Part shown: piece after piece, positions 43,698-52,108 of the stretch
Position numbering within the stretch: position 1 is the stretch's first letter
Layout of the letters: the number at the start of each line of letters is the position of its first letter
From: Tyzzerella sp.
Lineage (GTDB): Bacteria > Bacillota > Clostridia > Lachnospirales > Lachnospiraceae
Assembly: GCA_017465565.1 (NCBI GenBank)
Contig: JAFTWA010000058.1
Location: forward strand, 38,167 to 102,166
Direction of reading: 5' to 3'
DNA length: 64,000 nt
Notes under the pieces: model-generated
The model's database searches: none
Told to the model about the DNA's origin: nothing
The model's input: the letters and a program-made list of their open reading frames with translations, nothing else
Translations under genes and position numbers: made by a program

Positions 43698-44372
43698 ATG
43701 ATAGAATTAAAAGAAGTTACAAAAGAGTACTCGAAGGGAATTGCAGCACTCAATGGTGTCAGTCTTAAGATTGAACAAGGAGAGTTTGTATTCATCGTAG
43801 GGGACAGTGGTTCAGGAAAATCTACATTGATTCGTTTGCTTATGAGAGAGTTGGAACCAACCTCAGGAAGCATCAAAGTAATGGGGAGAAATTTGGTGAA
43901 GATGAGTCATCGTGAGATTCCTTATTACCGCAGAAAAATGGGAGTTGTATTCCAGGACTTCCGTCTTTTAAAAGATAGAAATGTGTATGAAAATGTTGCG
44001 TTTGCGCTTCGCGTAACAGAGACACCAACACGTGTATTGAAGAAAAAAGTACCTGCTGCGCTTTCTCTAGTGGGCTTAGCGCAAAAATATAAATCATATC
44101 CTAAGGAATTATCGGGTGGTGAACAGCAGCGTGTTGCAATTGCAAGAGCAATTGTAAACGAACCTTCGATTCTGATTGCTGATGAGCCGACAGGTAACCT
44201 GGATCCGGCAAACTCATGGGAAATTATGAAGCTATTGGAGGAGGCAAATAATCGTGGAACAACGGTTGTTGTAGTAACTCATAATCATGAGATTGTGAAC
44301 ACAATGAAAAAACGTGTTATTACATTGAATAAGGGTCACATTGTGAGTGATGTAAAAAAGGTGGGCGTATAA
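43698..44372 (+). CDS. ftsE: Cell-division ATP-binding protein FtsE
   Basis: A 224-residue ABC ATPase that with FtsX controls peptidoglycan hydrolases at the septum or, in Bacillus, at sporulation. It has Walker A GDSGSGKST (about 35-43), the Q-loop FQDFRLLKDRNVYENVAFAL, the signature [15 protein letters not shown] (about 139-153), Walker B ILIADEPTGNLDP and the switch H in VVTHNHE. The start is behind TTTAGGAGGAGTT and ftsX begins at the next base after its stop. Confidence 0.96.
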   Translation: MIELKEVTKEYSKGIAALNGVSLKIEQGEFVFIVGDSGSGKSTLIRLLMRELEPTSGSIKVMGRNLVKMSHREIPYYRRKMGVVFQDFRLLKDRNVYENVAFALRVTETPTRVLKKKVPAALSLVGLAQKYKSYPKELSGGEQQRVAIARAIVNEPSILIADEPTGNLDPANSWEIMKLLEEANNRGTTVVVVTHNHEIVNTMKKRVITLNKGHIVSDVKKVGV

Positions 44373-45278
44373 ATGAGAATCAGTACAATTAGATATACAG
44401 TAAAGCAGGGGTTGAAAAACATTGCACACAACAAGATGTTCTCGATTGCTTCTATTGCAACCATGGCAGCATGTATTTTCTTGTTTGGTGTGTTCTACTC
44501 GCTTATGGTAAATGTTACTTATATAGTGGAAAAAGCAGAAGAGGGAGTTGCTATCGTTATTTTCTTTGATAAAGAGGCGACAGACGACGAGGTTGCAAAT
44601 ATTAAGACACAGCTGGAAAAACGGGAAGATGTCCTTGAAGTCAAATACGTAGACGCAGATGCGGCATGGGAAGAATTCTCAAAAGATTACTTTGGGGAAA
44701 ATTCTGACGCACAAGAAGGATTTTCAGAAAATCCATTGGTAAATTCTGATAACTATGAAGTGTATATGCGAAGCATTGAAAGTCAGGCTGAAGTGGTTGA
44801 ATTTGCGGAAGGTCTTCCAGGTGTTCGTAAGGTTAACAAATCGGATATCGTAGCAGATGCACTTTCCAATGTGAATATTTTGTTGGCATATGTTTCAGGA
44901 GCCATTATTCTCATTCTTCTCATAGTAGCGATTTTCTTAATCAGCAATACCGTTACAATGGGTATTACTGTTCGAAGAGAAGAAATTGCAATTATGAAAT
45001 ACATTGGAGCAAAGGACTCGTTTGTAAGAGCACCATTTGTCCTGGAAGGTGTTTTGATTGGGCTGATTGGTGCATCCATTCCTTTGGTTGTTCTGTATTT
45101 TGCATATGGAAAAACAGTTAGTTATATTTTGACGAAGTTTTCGATTTTAAATAACATTTTGGATTTTCTTCCAACAGCCGAAGTGTATAAGACATTACTT
45201 CCAGTGGGTCTGTTGCTTGGCGTAGGAATTGGTTTCCTTGGAAGTTTCTTTACAATTAAAAAGCATCTCAGAGCTTAA
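44373..45278 (+). CDS. ftsX: Cell-division membrane protein FtsX
   Basis: A 301-residue four-helix membrane protein, partner of FtsE. Helix one (about 23-48) is followed by an external domain (about 50-170) that would contact a cell-wall hydrolase or its activator; the remaining three helices lie at about 175-290 with the conserved SNTVTMGITVRREEIAIMKYIGA (about 190-212). The start sits directly on the end of ftsE with no independent strong ribosome site, so translation is coupled. A PDZ protease follows; in other Firmicutes a murein hydrolase with coiled coil often takes that place. Confidence 0.95.
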   Translation: MRISTIRYTVKQGLKNIAHNKMFSIASIATMAACIFLFGVFYSLMVNVTYIVEKAEEGVAIVIFFDKEATDDEVANIKTQLEKREDVLEVKYVDADAAWEEFSKDYFGENSDAQEGFSENPLVNSDNYEVYMRSIESQAEVVEFAEGLPGVRKVNKSDIVADALSNVNILLAYVSGAIILILLIVAIFLISNTVTMGITVRREEIAIMKYIGAKDSFVRAPFVLEGVLIGLIGASIPLVVLYFAYGKTVSYILTKFSILNNILDFLPTAEVYKTLLPVGLLLGVGIGFLGSFFTIKKHLRA

Positions 45279-45301
45279 AAAATTTGTAAGAGGTTTGGAA
45301 A

Positions 45302-46495
45302 ATGGACGAAAAAAAGAATTTTTGGAAAGGGGCGCTGTGCGGCGCCCTTGCCGTATTAATAGTAGTTGGCATTGTAGGCGGCAGTCTGATACTGTTTTTG
45401 CCATCTAAAAAAAAGGATGATGGGATTGTAGCCCAGGCTACAGAAGAAAAATTAAAAACCATACAATCCATTATTGATGATATTTATCTCTATGATGATG
45501 AAATTGATGAGAGTGCATTGCAGGAAGCCATTATTGATGGATATGTAGCTGGACTGAATGAGCCATACACCGTGTATTACAACGAAGAAGAGACGACAGC
45601 CTTGTTTGAATCTACATCAGGAGTTTTCGGTGGAATTGGTGTTCAGATTAGTCAGGACATTACAAGTATGATTATGACTTTTGTGAAGGTTTATGAAAGT
45701 AATCCTGGAGATAAAGCAGGTTTCCTTGATGGAGATATTTTATACAAAGTAAATGGTGAGGATGTAACCGGCCAGGAATTGGATACGGTTGTTACTAAAA
45801 TCCGTGGTGAAGTTGGAACAGAGGTTGAAATCACAGTCTTACGCGGTGACAATCTGGAGGAATATACAGCCACTGTCACACGTGACTTGATTGAAAACGA
45901 TACTGTCAATTATGAAATGAAAGAGAAAAGAATTGGCTATGTTGCAATTTCAGGATTTGAAGAAGTGACATATGCGCAGTTTGAAGATGCATTGACACAG
46001 CTTAAGAGTCAGGGAATGCAAAGTCTTATTATCGACTTGCGTGGAAATCCAGGTGGAAATCTTTCGACGGTTGTCGAGATGTGCGATTTGATTTTGCCGG
46101 AAGGAACCATCGTTTCTGTGAAAGACCGCAATGGTAATGGACAGTTTTACACTTCCGATGAGGAAAACAAGCTGGAAGTACCACTTGTTGTTTTGATTGA
46201 TGGAAATAGTGCAAGTGCTTCAGAAATTTTTGCAGGTGCAGTGAAGGATTTCGGCATAGGAACATTAGTGGGAACCACTACATACGGAAAAGGGATTGTG
46301 CAGAATATTTATCAATTGGATGATGGCACAAGTCTTAAGATTACAAGCTCTGAATATTTCACGCCAAACGGAACTAATATTCATGGTATTGGAGTTGCTC
46401 CAGACGTAGAAATTCCATATGAATATGACGAAAATAATCCAGAGGCAGACAATCAATTAGATAAAGCAATTGAAATTCTTAAAAATGGGATGTAA
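45302..46495 (+). CDS. S41-family C-terminal processing peptidase with PDZ domain
   Basis: A 397-residue exported serine protease of the CtpA/CtpB type. A signal-anchor helix (about 14-36) is followed by an N-terminal helical domain, a PDZ domain (about 100-185: FGGIGVQISQD, GDKAGFLDGDILYKVNGEDVTGQELD) and the S41 core with the catalytic Ser in DGNSASASEIFAGA (near 300-313) and the Lys in TTYGKGIVQ (near 328). In Bacillus CtpB acts in the spore membrane signalling cascade; a sporulation or division role fits the ftsEX operon here. The gene starts 23 bases after ftsX behind AAGAGGTTTGG. Confidence 0.94.
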   Translation: MDEKKNFWKGALCGALAVLIVVGIVGGSLILFLPSKKKDDGIVAQATEEKLKTIQSIIDDIYLYDDEIDESALQEAIIDGYVAGLNEPYTVYYNEEETTALFESTSGVFGGIGVQISQDITSMIMTFVKVYESNPGDKAGFLDGDILYKVNGEDVTGQELDTVVTKIRGEVGTEVEITVLRGDNLEEYTATVTRDLIENDTVNYEMKEKRIGYVAISGFEEVTYAQFEDALTQLKSQGMQSLIIDLRGNPGGNLSTVVEMCDLILPEGTIVSVKDRNGNGQFYTSDEENKLEVPLVVLIDGNSASASEIFAGAVKDFGIGTLVGTTTYGKGIVQNIYQLDDGTSLKITSSEYFTPNGTNIHGIGVAPDVEIPYEYDENNPEADNQLDKAIEILKNGM

Positions 46496-46516
46496 TTTTA
46501 CATTCCATTTTTTTAT
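46482..46516 (+). terminator. Rho-independent terminator at the end of the ctp gene
   Basis: AAAATGGGATGTAA, TT, TTACATTCCATTTT, then TTTT. The stem starts inside the last codons of the gene and has one G-U pair. Confidence 0.88.
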
Positions 46517-46573
46517 GCTCTATGGTAGAATAATTATAGTATGTGATTTTGTGCACAAATGGAGGAAAGAGAC

Positions 46574-47500
46574 ATGATTAACAAATTAGTAACGAACATT
46601 AAAAAAACAAATGCACCAATCGTAGTAGGCTTAGACCCAATGTTAAACTATATTCCAGAACACGTGCAAAAGAAGGCTTTTGCAGAATACGGTGAAACAT
46701 TAGAAGGTGCGGCAGAAGCGATTTGGCAATTCAATAAAGAAATCGTAGACAAGACATATGATTTAATCCCGGCTGTTAAACCACAGATTGCAATGTATGA
46801 ACAATTCGGAATCCCAGGTCTTGTGGCGTTTAAGAAGACAGTGGATTACTGTAAAGAAAAAGGTTTAGTTGTTATCGGAGATATCAAACGTGGTGATATC
46901 GGTTCCACATCAGCAGCTTACGCTGTGGGACATGTTGGACGCGTACAGGTTGGAAGCAAAACTTATGTGCCATTCGACGAAGACTTCGTAACAGTGAACC
47001 CATACCTTGGTTCAGATGGTGTGGATCCATTTATCAAAGTATGTAAAGAAGAAAACAAAGGTATTTTTGTATTAGTAAAAACTTCAAACCCATCAAGCGG
47101 CGAATTCCAAGACCAGTTAATCAGCGGAAAGCCATTATATGAATTAGTTGGTGAAAAGGTTGCAGCATGGGGAGAAACACACATGGGTGACGACTACAGC
47201 TATGTGGGAGCGGTAGTTGGTGCAACCTATCCAGAAATGGGAAAAGTACTTCGTAAAGTAATGCCTAAGACATATATCTTAGTGCCAGGTTATGGTGCAC
47301 AAGGTGGAAAAGGAAAAGACTTAGTACACTTCTTCAACGAAGACGGACTTGGAGCAATCGTAAACTCTTCTCGCGGAATTATTGCAGCTTACAAGCAAGA
47401 AGCTTATGCAAAATTTGGTGCAGAAAACTTTGGTGAAGCTTCAAGAGCAGCAGTAGAAGATATGGTTGCAGACATCAAAGGTGCTTTAGAAAACCGTTAA
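46574..47500 (+). CDS. pyrF: Orotidine 5'-phosphate decarboxylase (long, subfamily 2)
   Basis: Converts OMP to UMP, the last step of pyrimidine synthesis. At 308 residues it belongs to the longer subfamily 2 rather than the ~230-residue type. The active-site cluster is VVIGDIKRGDIGSTS (about 98-112, D-x-K-x-x-D), and IVVGLDPMLNYIP and the late YILVPGYGAQGG supply other substrate contacts. The start is at 46574 behind TGGAGGAAAGAGAC; an upstream in-frame GTG/ATG-type codon at 46559 overlaps that site. It leads the pyrF-pyrK-pyrD-pyrE operon. No PyrR attenuator is visible in front of it. Confidence 0.96.
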   Translation: MINKLVTNIKKTNAPIVVGLDPMLNYIPEHVQKKAFAEYGETLEGAAEAIWQFNKEIVDKTYDLIPAVKPQIAMYEQFGIPGLVAFKKTVDYCKEKGLVVIGDIKRGDIGSTSAAYAVGHVGRVQVGSKTYVPFDEDFVTVNPYLGSDGVDPFIKVCKEENKGIFVLVKTSNPSSGEFQDQLISGKPLYELVGEKVAAWGETHMGDDYSYVGAVVGATYPEMGKVLRKVMPKTYILVPGYGAQGGKGKDLVHFFNEDGLGAIVNSSRGIIAAYKQEAYAKFGAENFGEASRAAVEDMVADIKGALENR

Positions 47501-47511
47501 GGAGAAAAGAC

Positions 47512-48294
47512 ATGGCAGATAGAAAAAAAGAGACAGCGGTAGTTGTTTCCCAGGAACAAATCGCAGAAAATATTTTCAGTATGTGGATTCAGACTAAAGG
47601 CTCACAGACTGCAAAGCCAGGACAGTTTATTTCGATGTACACAAACGATGGCACGAAATTGCTTCCCCGCCCAATCAGTATTTGTGAAATCAATAAAGCG
47701 GAAGGACAGCTTCGTGTAGTGTACCGCGTAACTGGTGAAAACACAGGTACAAAACAATTTTCACAGATGAAAGCGGGAGACACTGTTCCAGTAATCGGAC
47801 CACTTGGAAATGGTTTTCCATTAGAAAAAGCAGAAGGCAAGAAGGCGTTCCTTATGGGCGGCGGAATCGGTGTTCCACCAATTCTTGAGCTTGCAAAACA
47901 ACTTTCATGTGAAAAACAAATCGTAGTCGGATACCGCGATGCGCATACCTTTTTAAAAGAACAGTTTGAAGAAAATGGCTCGCTTTATATTTCTACAGAA
48001 GACGGCAGCGTTGGAACAAAAGGAAATGTTATGAATGCGATTGCTGAAAATCATTTAACAGCAGATATTATTTATGCATGCGGCCCAACTCCAATGCTTC
48101 GCGCAATCAAAACTTTTGCAGAAGAAAATGGAATCGAATGCTACATTTCTTTAGAAGAAAGAATGGCATGTGGAATCGGAGCATGTCTTGCTTGTACATG
48201 TAAATCCAAAGAAAAAGACCATCACACAAATGTACACAACAAACGTATCTGTAAGGATGGGCCAGTATTCTTATCTACGGAGGTGGAAATCTAA
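47512..48294 (+). CDS. pyrK: Dihydroorotate dehydrogenase B, electron-transfer subunit
   Basis: A 260-residue FAD/[2Fe-2S] subunit that passes electrons from dihydroorotate oxidation to NAD+. The FAD motif RPISICEI (about 46-53), the NAD-binding FLMGGGIGVPPILELAKQL (about 113-131) and the C-terminal iron-sulfur motif C-GIGA-C-LA-C followed by a fourth Cys in NKRICKDGPVF are all present. Together with the adjacent pyrD this defines the type 1B (NAD-linked) enzyme. It starts 11 bases after pyrF behind AAGGAGAAAAGAC and its stop overlaps the pyrD start. Confidence 0.96.
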   Translation: MADRKKETAVVVSQEQIAENIFSMWIQTKGSQTAKPGQFISMYTNDGTKLLPRPISICEINKAEGQLRVVYRVTGENTGTKQFSQMKAGDTVPVIGPLGNGFPLEKAEGKKAFLMGGGIGVPPILELAKQLSCEKQIVVGYRDAHTFLKEQFEENGSLYISTEDGSVGTKGNVMNAIAENHLTADIIYACGPTPMLRAIKTFAEENGIECYISLEERMACGIGACLACTCKSKEKDHHTNVHNKRICKDGPVFLSTEVEI

Positions 48295-49196
48295 TGAACA
48301 TGAGTGTAAATATAGCAGGAGTGGAATGGAAGAATCCTGTGACAGTAGCTTCTGGAACCTTTGGATCAGGAGCAGAGTTTGCTGATTTCGTAGATTTGAA
48401 TAAGCTGGGAGCGGTAACAACAAAGGGTGTTGCAAATGTGCCATGGCAAGGAAATCCAACGCCAAGAGTGGCAGAGACCTACGGTGGCATGATGAACGCG
48501 ATTGGTCTTCAAAATCCAGGGATTGATTTATTCTGTGAAAGAGACATTCCATTCTTAAAACAATACGATACAAAGATTATTGTAAACGTTTGTGGTCATG
48601 CACCAGAAGAATATTTTGCAGTAGTAGAAAGACTTGCAAATGAACCAATCGACATGATGGAAATCAATATCTCTTGTCCAAACGTAAATGCTGGCTTTCT
48701 GGCATTTGGACAGGATCCAAAGCAGGTGGAAAAATTAACAGCGGAAATCAAGAAGCTTGCGAAGCAGCCGGTTATTATGAAGTTAACACCGAATGTAACT
48801 GATATTACTGAAATCGCGAAGGCTGCAGAAGCGGGCGGCGCAGATGCTGTCTCCCTGATTAATACATTGACAGGTATGAAGATTGATGTAAATCGTCGTA
48901 CATTTGCAATTGCAAATAAAACAGCTGGAGTATCGGGACCGGCGATTCATCCAATCGCAGTCCGTATGGTATATCAAGTGGCAAATGCTGTTAATATTCC
49001 GATTATTGGTATGGGCGGAATTGCATCCGCAGAGGATGCAATCGAAATGATTCTTGCAGGGGCAAGTGCAGTGGCTGTAGGAACAGCAAATTTCCACAAC
49101 CCAGGAATTACAATGGAAATTGTAGATGGCATTGAGGCTTATATGAAGAAATATGGATTTAATTCAATCAGCGAAATGGTTGGAATCGTAAAATAA
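48294..49196 (+). CDS. pyrD: Dihydroorotate dehydrogenase B, catalytic subunit
   Basis: A 300-residue FMN barrel that oxidises dihydroorotate to orotate. The catalytic Cys is in EINISCPNVNAG (near residue 129), characteristic of class 1 enzymes, and FMN-phosphate contacts are in IIGMGGIASAEDA and SAVAVGTANF. It overlaps the end of pyrK by one base (TAATG) behind GGAGGTGGAAATC, fitting obligate pairing of the subunits. Confidence 0.97.
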   Translation: MNMSVNIAGVEWKNPVTVASGTFGSGAEFADFVDLNKLGAVTTKGVANVPWQGNPTPRVAETYGGMMNAIGLQNPGIDLFCERDIPFLKQYDTKIIVNVCGHAPEEYFAVVERLANEPIDMMEINISCPNVNAGFLAFGQDPKQVEKLTAEIKKLAKQPVIMKLTPNVTDITEIAKAAEAGGADAVSLINTLTGMKIDVNRRTFAIANKTAGVSGPAIHPIAVRMVYQVANAVNIPIIGMGGIASAEDAIEMILAGASAVAVGTANFHNPGITMEIVDGIEAYMKKYGFNSISEMVGIVK

Positions 49197-49219
49197 ATAG
49201 AGACGGAGGTTAAAACGAT

Positions 49220-49900
49220 ATGGATCAATATAAGAAAGAGTTTATCGAATTTATGGTAGACAGCAAGGTTTTAAAATTTGGAGAATTTACATTAAAGAGT
49301 GGCAGAAAATCACCATTCTTTATGAACGCAGGTGCATATGTAACTGGTGCACAGCTTAAGAAACTTGGCGAATACTATGCAAAGGCAATTTACGCAAAAT
49401 ATGGTCTTGACTTTGATGTATTATTTGGACCAGCTTACAAGGGGATTCCAATTGCAGTTGTGACAGCAATCGCATTCAGTGAATTATATGGAAAAGAAGT
49501 TCGTTACTGCTCTGACAGAAAAGAAGAAAAAGACCACGGTGCTGACAAAGGAAGCTTCCTCGGAAGCAAACTGCAGGATGGCGACCGCGTGATTATGATT
49601 GAAGACGTAACTACTTCCGGAAAATCTATGGAAGAGACTGTTCCAAAGGTACGCGGGGCAGCAGATGTAGAAATCAAAGGACTTATGGTTTCCTTAAACC
49701 GTATGGAAATTGGTAAGGGCGGCGAAAAGAGCGCGTTAGATGAAGTGAAAGATTTATACGGATTTGAAACAGCAGCAATCGTATCTATGGCAGAAGTGGT
49801 AGAACATTTACACAATAAAGAATATAACGGTGAAGTTATTATCGACGATACACTCAAAGCAGCAATTGACGCATATTATGAACAGTATGGTGTGAAATAG
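49220..49900 (+). CDS. pyrE: Orotate phosphoribosyltransferase
   Basis: Joins orotate to PRPP to make OMP, the step before PyrF. The 226-residue protein has the PRPP-binding motif VIMIEDVTTSGKSMEET (about 122-138), the catalytic flexible loop DRKEEKDHGADKG (about 96-108), and GEFTLKSGRKSPFFMNAG at the N-terminus. It starts 23 bases after pyrD behind ACGGAGGTTAAAACG. pyrB, pyrC and carAB are not in the window, so this operon covers the last four protein subunits of the pathway only. Confidence 0.97.
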   Translation: MDQYKKEFIEFMVDSKVLKFGEFTLKSGRKSPFFMNAGAYVTGAQLKKLGEYYAKAIYAKYGLDFDVLFGPAYKGIPIAVVTAIAFSELYGKEVRYCSDRKEEKDHGADKGSFLGSKLQDGDRVIMIEDVTTSGKSMEETVPKVRGAADVEIKGLMVSLNRMEIGKGGEKSALDEVKDLYGFETAAIVSMAEVVEHLHNKEYNGEVIIDDTLKAAIDAYYEQYGVK

Positions 49901-49915
49901 TAAGGAGGGCTTTTT

Positions 49916-50065
49916 GTGGAAAAAGTGTATAAAACAATGGGACTCACAGGTGCTGCTGCTATTGCAGTTGGCGTTGTAATTATTGTAATCGGAGTTGCTG
50001 CAGGTGTAGTATCAATTGTGAGCGGAGCTAAATTAATTAATGGCAAAAAGGGTTTGATGTTTTAA
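49916..50065 (+). CDS. Small single-helix membrane protein (49 residues)
   Basis: Starts at GTG 49916 behind a strong TAAGGAGGGC six bases away, immediately downstream of pyrE, and ends with TAA at 50063. One hydrophobic helix (about 9-36, AAAIAVGVVIIVIGVAAGVVSI) is flanked by a short acidic/basic head and a basic tail GAKLINGKKGLMF. A small-residue-rich helix of this kind can oligomerise. No family is recognised. The VanZ gene follows three bases on, so the small protein is part of the same transcript. Confidence 0.72.
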   Translation: MEKVYKTMGLTGAAAIAVGVVIIVIGVAAGVVSIVSGAKLINGKKGLMF

Positions 50066-50068
50066 AAT

Positions 50069-50530
50069 ATGATAAAACGATTTCGTAAATGGGGAAAGGT
50101 TTTGTTCGTATTATATATTCTCTTTTTGTTATATTTCTTAATCTTTTCGGAATGGTACGGAAGGAATGGTGTCATGGAAGACTATCACTATAATCTGGTG
50201 CCATTTCAGGAGATTGAACGTTTTTGGAATTATAGGGACCAGCTGGGGGTGTCCGCTTTTATGAACTTGTTTGGAAATGTAATCATTTTCATGCCACTTG
50301 GTTTTCTTGGGGCAATGGCAAGCCAGCATAGAAGTTTTATTCGGACAACCCTGGATGGTTTTTTGCTTAGTTTGATTGTTGAAGTCTTTCAGTTAATAGC
50401 GATGGTAGGTCGCTTTGATGTAGATGATTTGATGTTGAATACATTGGGAACGATGCTTGGATTCGTTACCTTTATAATATGTAATATAATAAGGAGAATG
50501 TATGGAACAAAAAGAAAGAGAGCGCGATAG
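50069..50530 (+). CDS. VanZ-family membrane protein
   Basis: A 153-residue protein with four hydrophobic helices. The VanZ core is recognised by YNLVPFQEIERF (about 41-52), NLFGNVIIFMPLGFLG (about 66-81), LLSLIVEVFQL (about 99-109) and FDVDDLMLNTLGTMLGF (about 115-131). VanZ itself gives low-level teicoplanin resistance in enterococci; most relatives have unknown envelope roles, so resistance should not be inferred. Its end overlaps the next gene by 29 bases in another frame. Confidence 0.88.
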   Translation: MIKRFRKWGKVLFVLYILFLLYFLIFSEWYGRNGVMEDYHYNLVPFQEIERFWNYRDQLGVSAFMNLFGNVIIFMPLGFLGAMASQHRSFIRTTLDGFLLSLIVEVFQLIAMVGRFDVDDLMLNTLGTMLGFVTFIICNIIRRMYGTKRKRAR

Positions 50531-50870
50531 AGAAAAAGAGCGTGAACGTAATAAACGAAGAAAACGTAAGTATGGACAGGCAAAATTAAAGCATGCAAAG
50601 CGTGGTGTGTATTCCTGCATATCAGCTGGAATTGTGTGTGTGCTTTTGACAATATTACTTGCGATAGCATATACAAGCGGAGGAACTGCGGCTCCGATTA
50701 TCGGGGGCGTTGGGTTAAGCGCAATGGTTCTTTCCTGTGTCAGCCTTTACATGGCGATTAGAGGCTTTAAGGAAAGAGAAAAGGATTATCTTACTTGCAA
50801 AATAGGAATGGGTATAAGCATCTTTCTAATTGTTGGATTTATTAGTATTTTTTGCAGAGGTTTATTTTAA
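50502..50870 (+). CDS. Two-to-three-helix membrane protein with charged N-terminus
   Basis: A 122-residue protein. The first 35 residues are almost wholly Glu, Arg and Lys (KERERDREKERERNKRRKRK), probably a cytoplasmic helix or nucleic-acid/ribosome-facing tail, and the rest has about three hydrophobic segments (about 39-58, 67-86, 102-120). It starts behind AATAAGGAGAATGT, well inside the VanZ gene, and the next gene begins directly after its stop. I recall similar unnamed proteins in Lachnospiraceae but know no function. Confidence 0.78.
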   Translation: MEQKERERDREKERERNKRRKRKYGQAKLKHAKRGVYSCISAGIVCVLLTILLAIAYTSGGTAAPIIGGVGLSAMVLSCVSLYMAIRGFKEREKDYLTCKIGMGISIFLIVGFISIFCRGLF

Positions 50871-51995
50871 ATGAATGAAAGATATGAACTTACGATAGAA
50901 CGTATCCGCGCCATTCTGAATGAAGAGACTGTGGATGTGATTTACAGGGACTATTTCCGAAAAGTAGCGGAATTTATTCTGGAAATTTACGGGATTCGGG
51001 AACGCTTAGAGACGAAGCCGGATTCAGAATGTACGTTGGAGGAACTGGAGACAGAAAATAAAAGTATATATAGCGATGTGACGGGTGCAAATTACGAAGA
51101 AAGCTACGCAAATCCAGTCTATGCCGTGGCAGAACTTGGGGAAGAGATTGGAAAATTGTTGTGTTTCCTGTATGCGGAAATTCGAAGTGAGATTCCACAT
51201 GTGTACGAGAAACGCATAGAATACCTGACAATCTGTAATGAACTTTTCATTGAGATATACAATTGCTTTGAGATGACACCATTTCCATCTTATAAAGAAT
51301 TAAAAGAGATTATTTACTGGTATGCAAGCGATTACTGTGACGTATATGTGGCAGACCGTGTTGCAGAACAGGTGAATCCGAACTACACGTTTGCAAAGGA
51401 TATCATTTTAAATAGCGATTTAAATGATATGCGTTACCTGTATCAGTACGGTGAATATATTTCTGGGAAAGAATTGAAAACAGCGGCAAGTCTAAATGCA
51501 TTGTCGCAAGAGAAAATCAGCGAAATGGTTGGGGAGATGGAAACATTTGAAAAACCAATCGTGGAAATTCGTTACCAGATTGGAAATGAAAGAATTGTTA
51601 GAAAGGTAATGGAGCATCTGGCGGCAAAAGGGCATGAATTTGTAGTCTACCGTGCAGCGGTGAATGCTGTGACAAAAGATGGTTTTGAAAAACTTGGGTA
51701 TTATGGTGGTACACCAAATAAGCAATATGACTATGACCATCAGGCAGACCAAGGCTTGTTCCTAAATAAGAAATTTGTGGAACGTAAATGCGATGTAATG
51801 AAGAATGCATATGAACAGCATAAAGAATTGGCAAAAAAACATGCTGGAGCCATTGTGATAGAGCCTTTTAAAGAAAAGAAGGCTGGCCTGATTCAGAAAT
51901 TAGAAGCGATTACTCTTCGTGAAAGACAGGAGCAGCTTCTTGCATTGCTGGAGGATAAGACAGGGCAGCTGGCAAGTGGTTATAAGTATTTATAA
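50871..51995 (+). CDS. Protein resembling the N-terminal half of a large M29-type aminopeptidase
   Basis: A 374-residue soluble protein. Residues about 225-315 (IVEIRYQIGNERIVRKVMEH, YRAAVNAVTKDGFEKLGYYGG, NKQYDYDHQADQGLFLNKKF) recall the N-terminal half of an approximately 690-residue protein of Clostridia annotated as aminopeptidase, whose second half carries the M29 catalytic residues. Here the frame ends (TGQLASGYKYL) about where that second half would start, and no continuation is found in any frame before purE. It may be a stand-alone domain or a truncated gene. The comparison is from memory. It is the last gene of the pyr-linked transcript. Confidence 0.6.
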   Translation: MNERYELTIERIRAILNEETVDVIYRDYFRKVAEFILEIYGIRERLETKPDSECTLEELETENKSIYSDVTGANYEESYANPVYAVAELGEEIGKLLCFLYAEIRSEIPHVYEKRIEYLTICNELFIEIYNCFEMTPFPSYKELKEIIYWYASDYCDVYVADRVAEQVNPNYTFAKDIILNSDLNDMRYLYQYGEYISGKELKTAASLNALSQEKISEMVGEMETFEKPIVEIRYQIGNERIVRKVMEHLAAKGHEFVVYRAAVNAVTKDGFEKLGYYGGTPNKQYDYDHQADQGLFLNKKFVERKCDVMKNAYEQHKELAKKHAGAIVIEPFKEKKAGLIQKLEAITLRERQEQLLALLEDKTGQLASGYKYL

Positions 51996-52017
51996 AGATA
52001 TCTAAAGAGTGGAATGG

Positions 52018-52057
52018 TTGACATTCTAGAATAGTATTAGTAAAATTACTTATAAGT
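52018..52057 (+). promoter_or_regulatory. Promoter of the purEMND operon
   Basis: TTGACA (52018-52023), 17 bases, TAAAAT (52041-52046), then the perfect palindrome ACTTATAAGT (52048-52057) over the start region. No purine riboswitch fold and no PurR box are evident in the 113-base leader. Confidence 0.7.
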
Positions 52058-52108
52058 GATAATGGATTTATTTTGATTGCTTATAAATAAACCAAGGAGG
52101 AAAGAGAA

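Noticed and set aside
46517-46573. Possible PyrR attenuator before pyrF
   Set aside because: The only hairpin belongs to the end of the ctp gene, and no anti-terminator pairing is visible in the short leader.
50069-50530. Glycopeptide-resistance gene (VanZ)
   Set aside because: There are no vanA/H/X/R/S neighbours; VanZ-like proteins are common in Firmicutes without resistance.
52047-52108. Possible purine riboswitch before purE
   Set aside because: The leader is only about 60 bases, with no three-way junction or conserved loop sequences.
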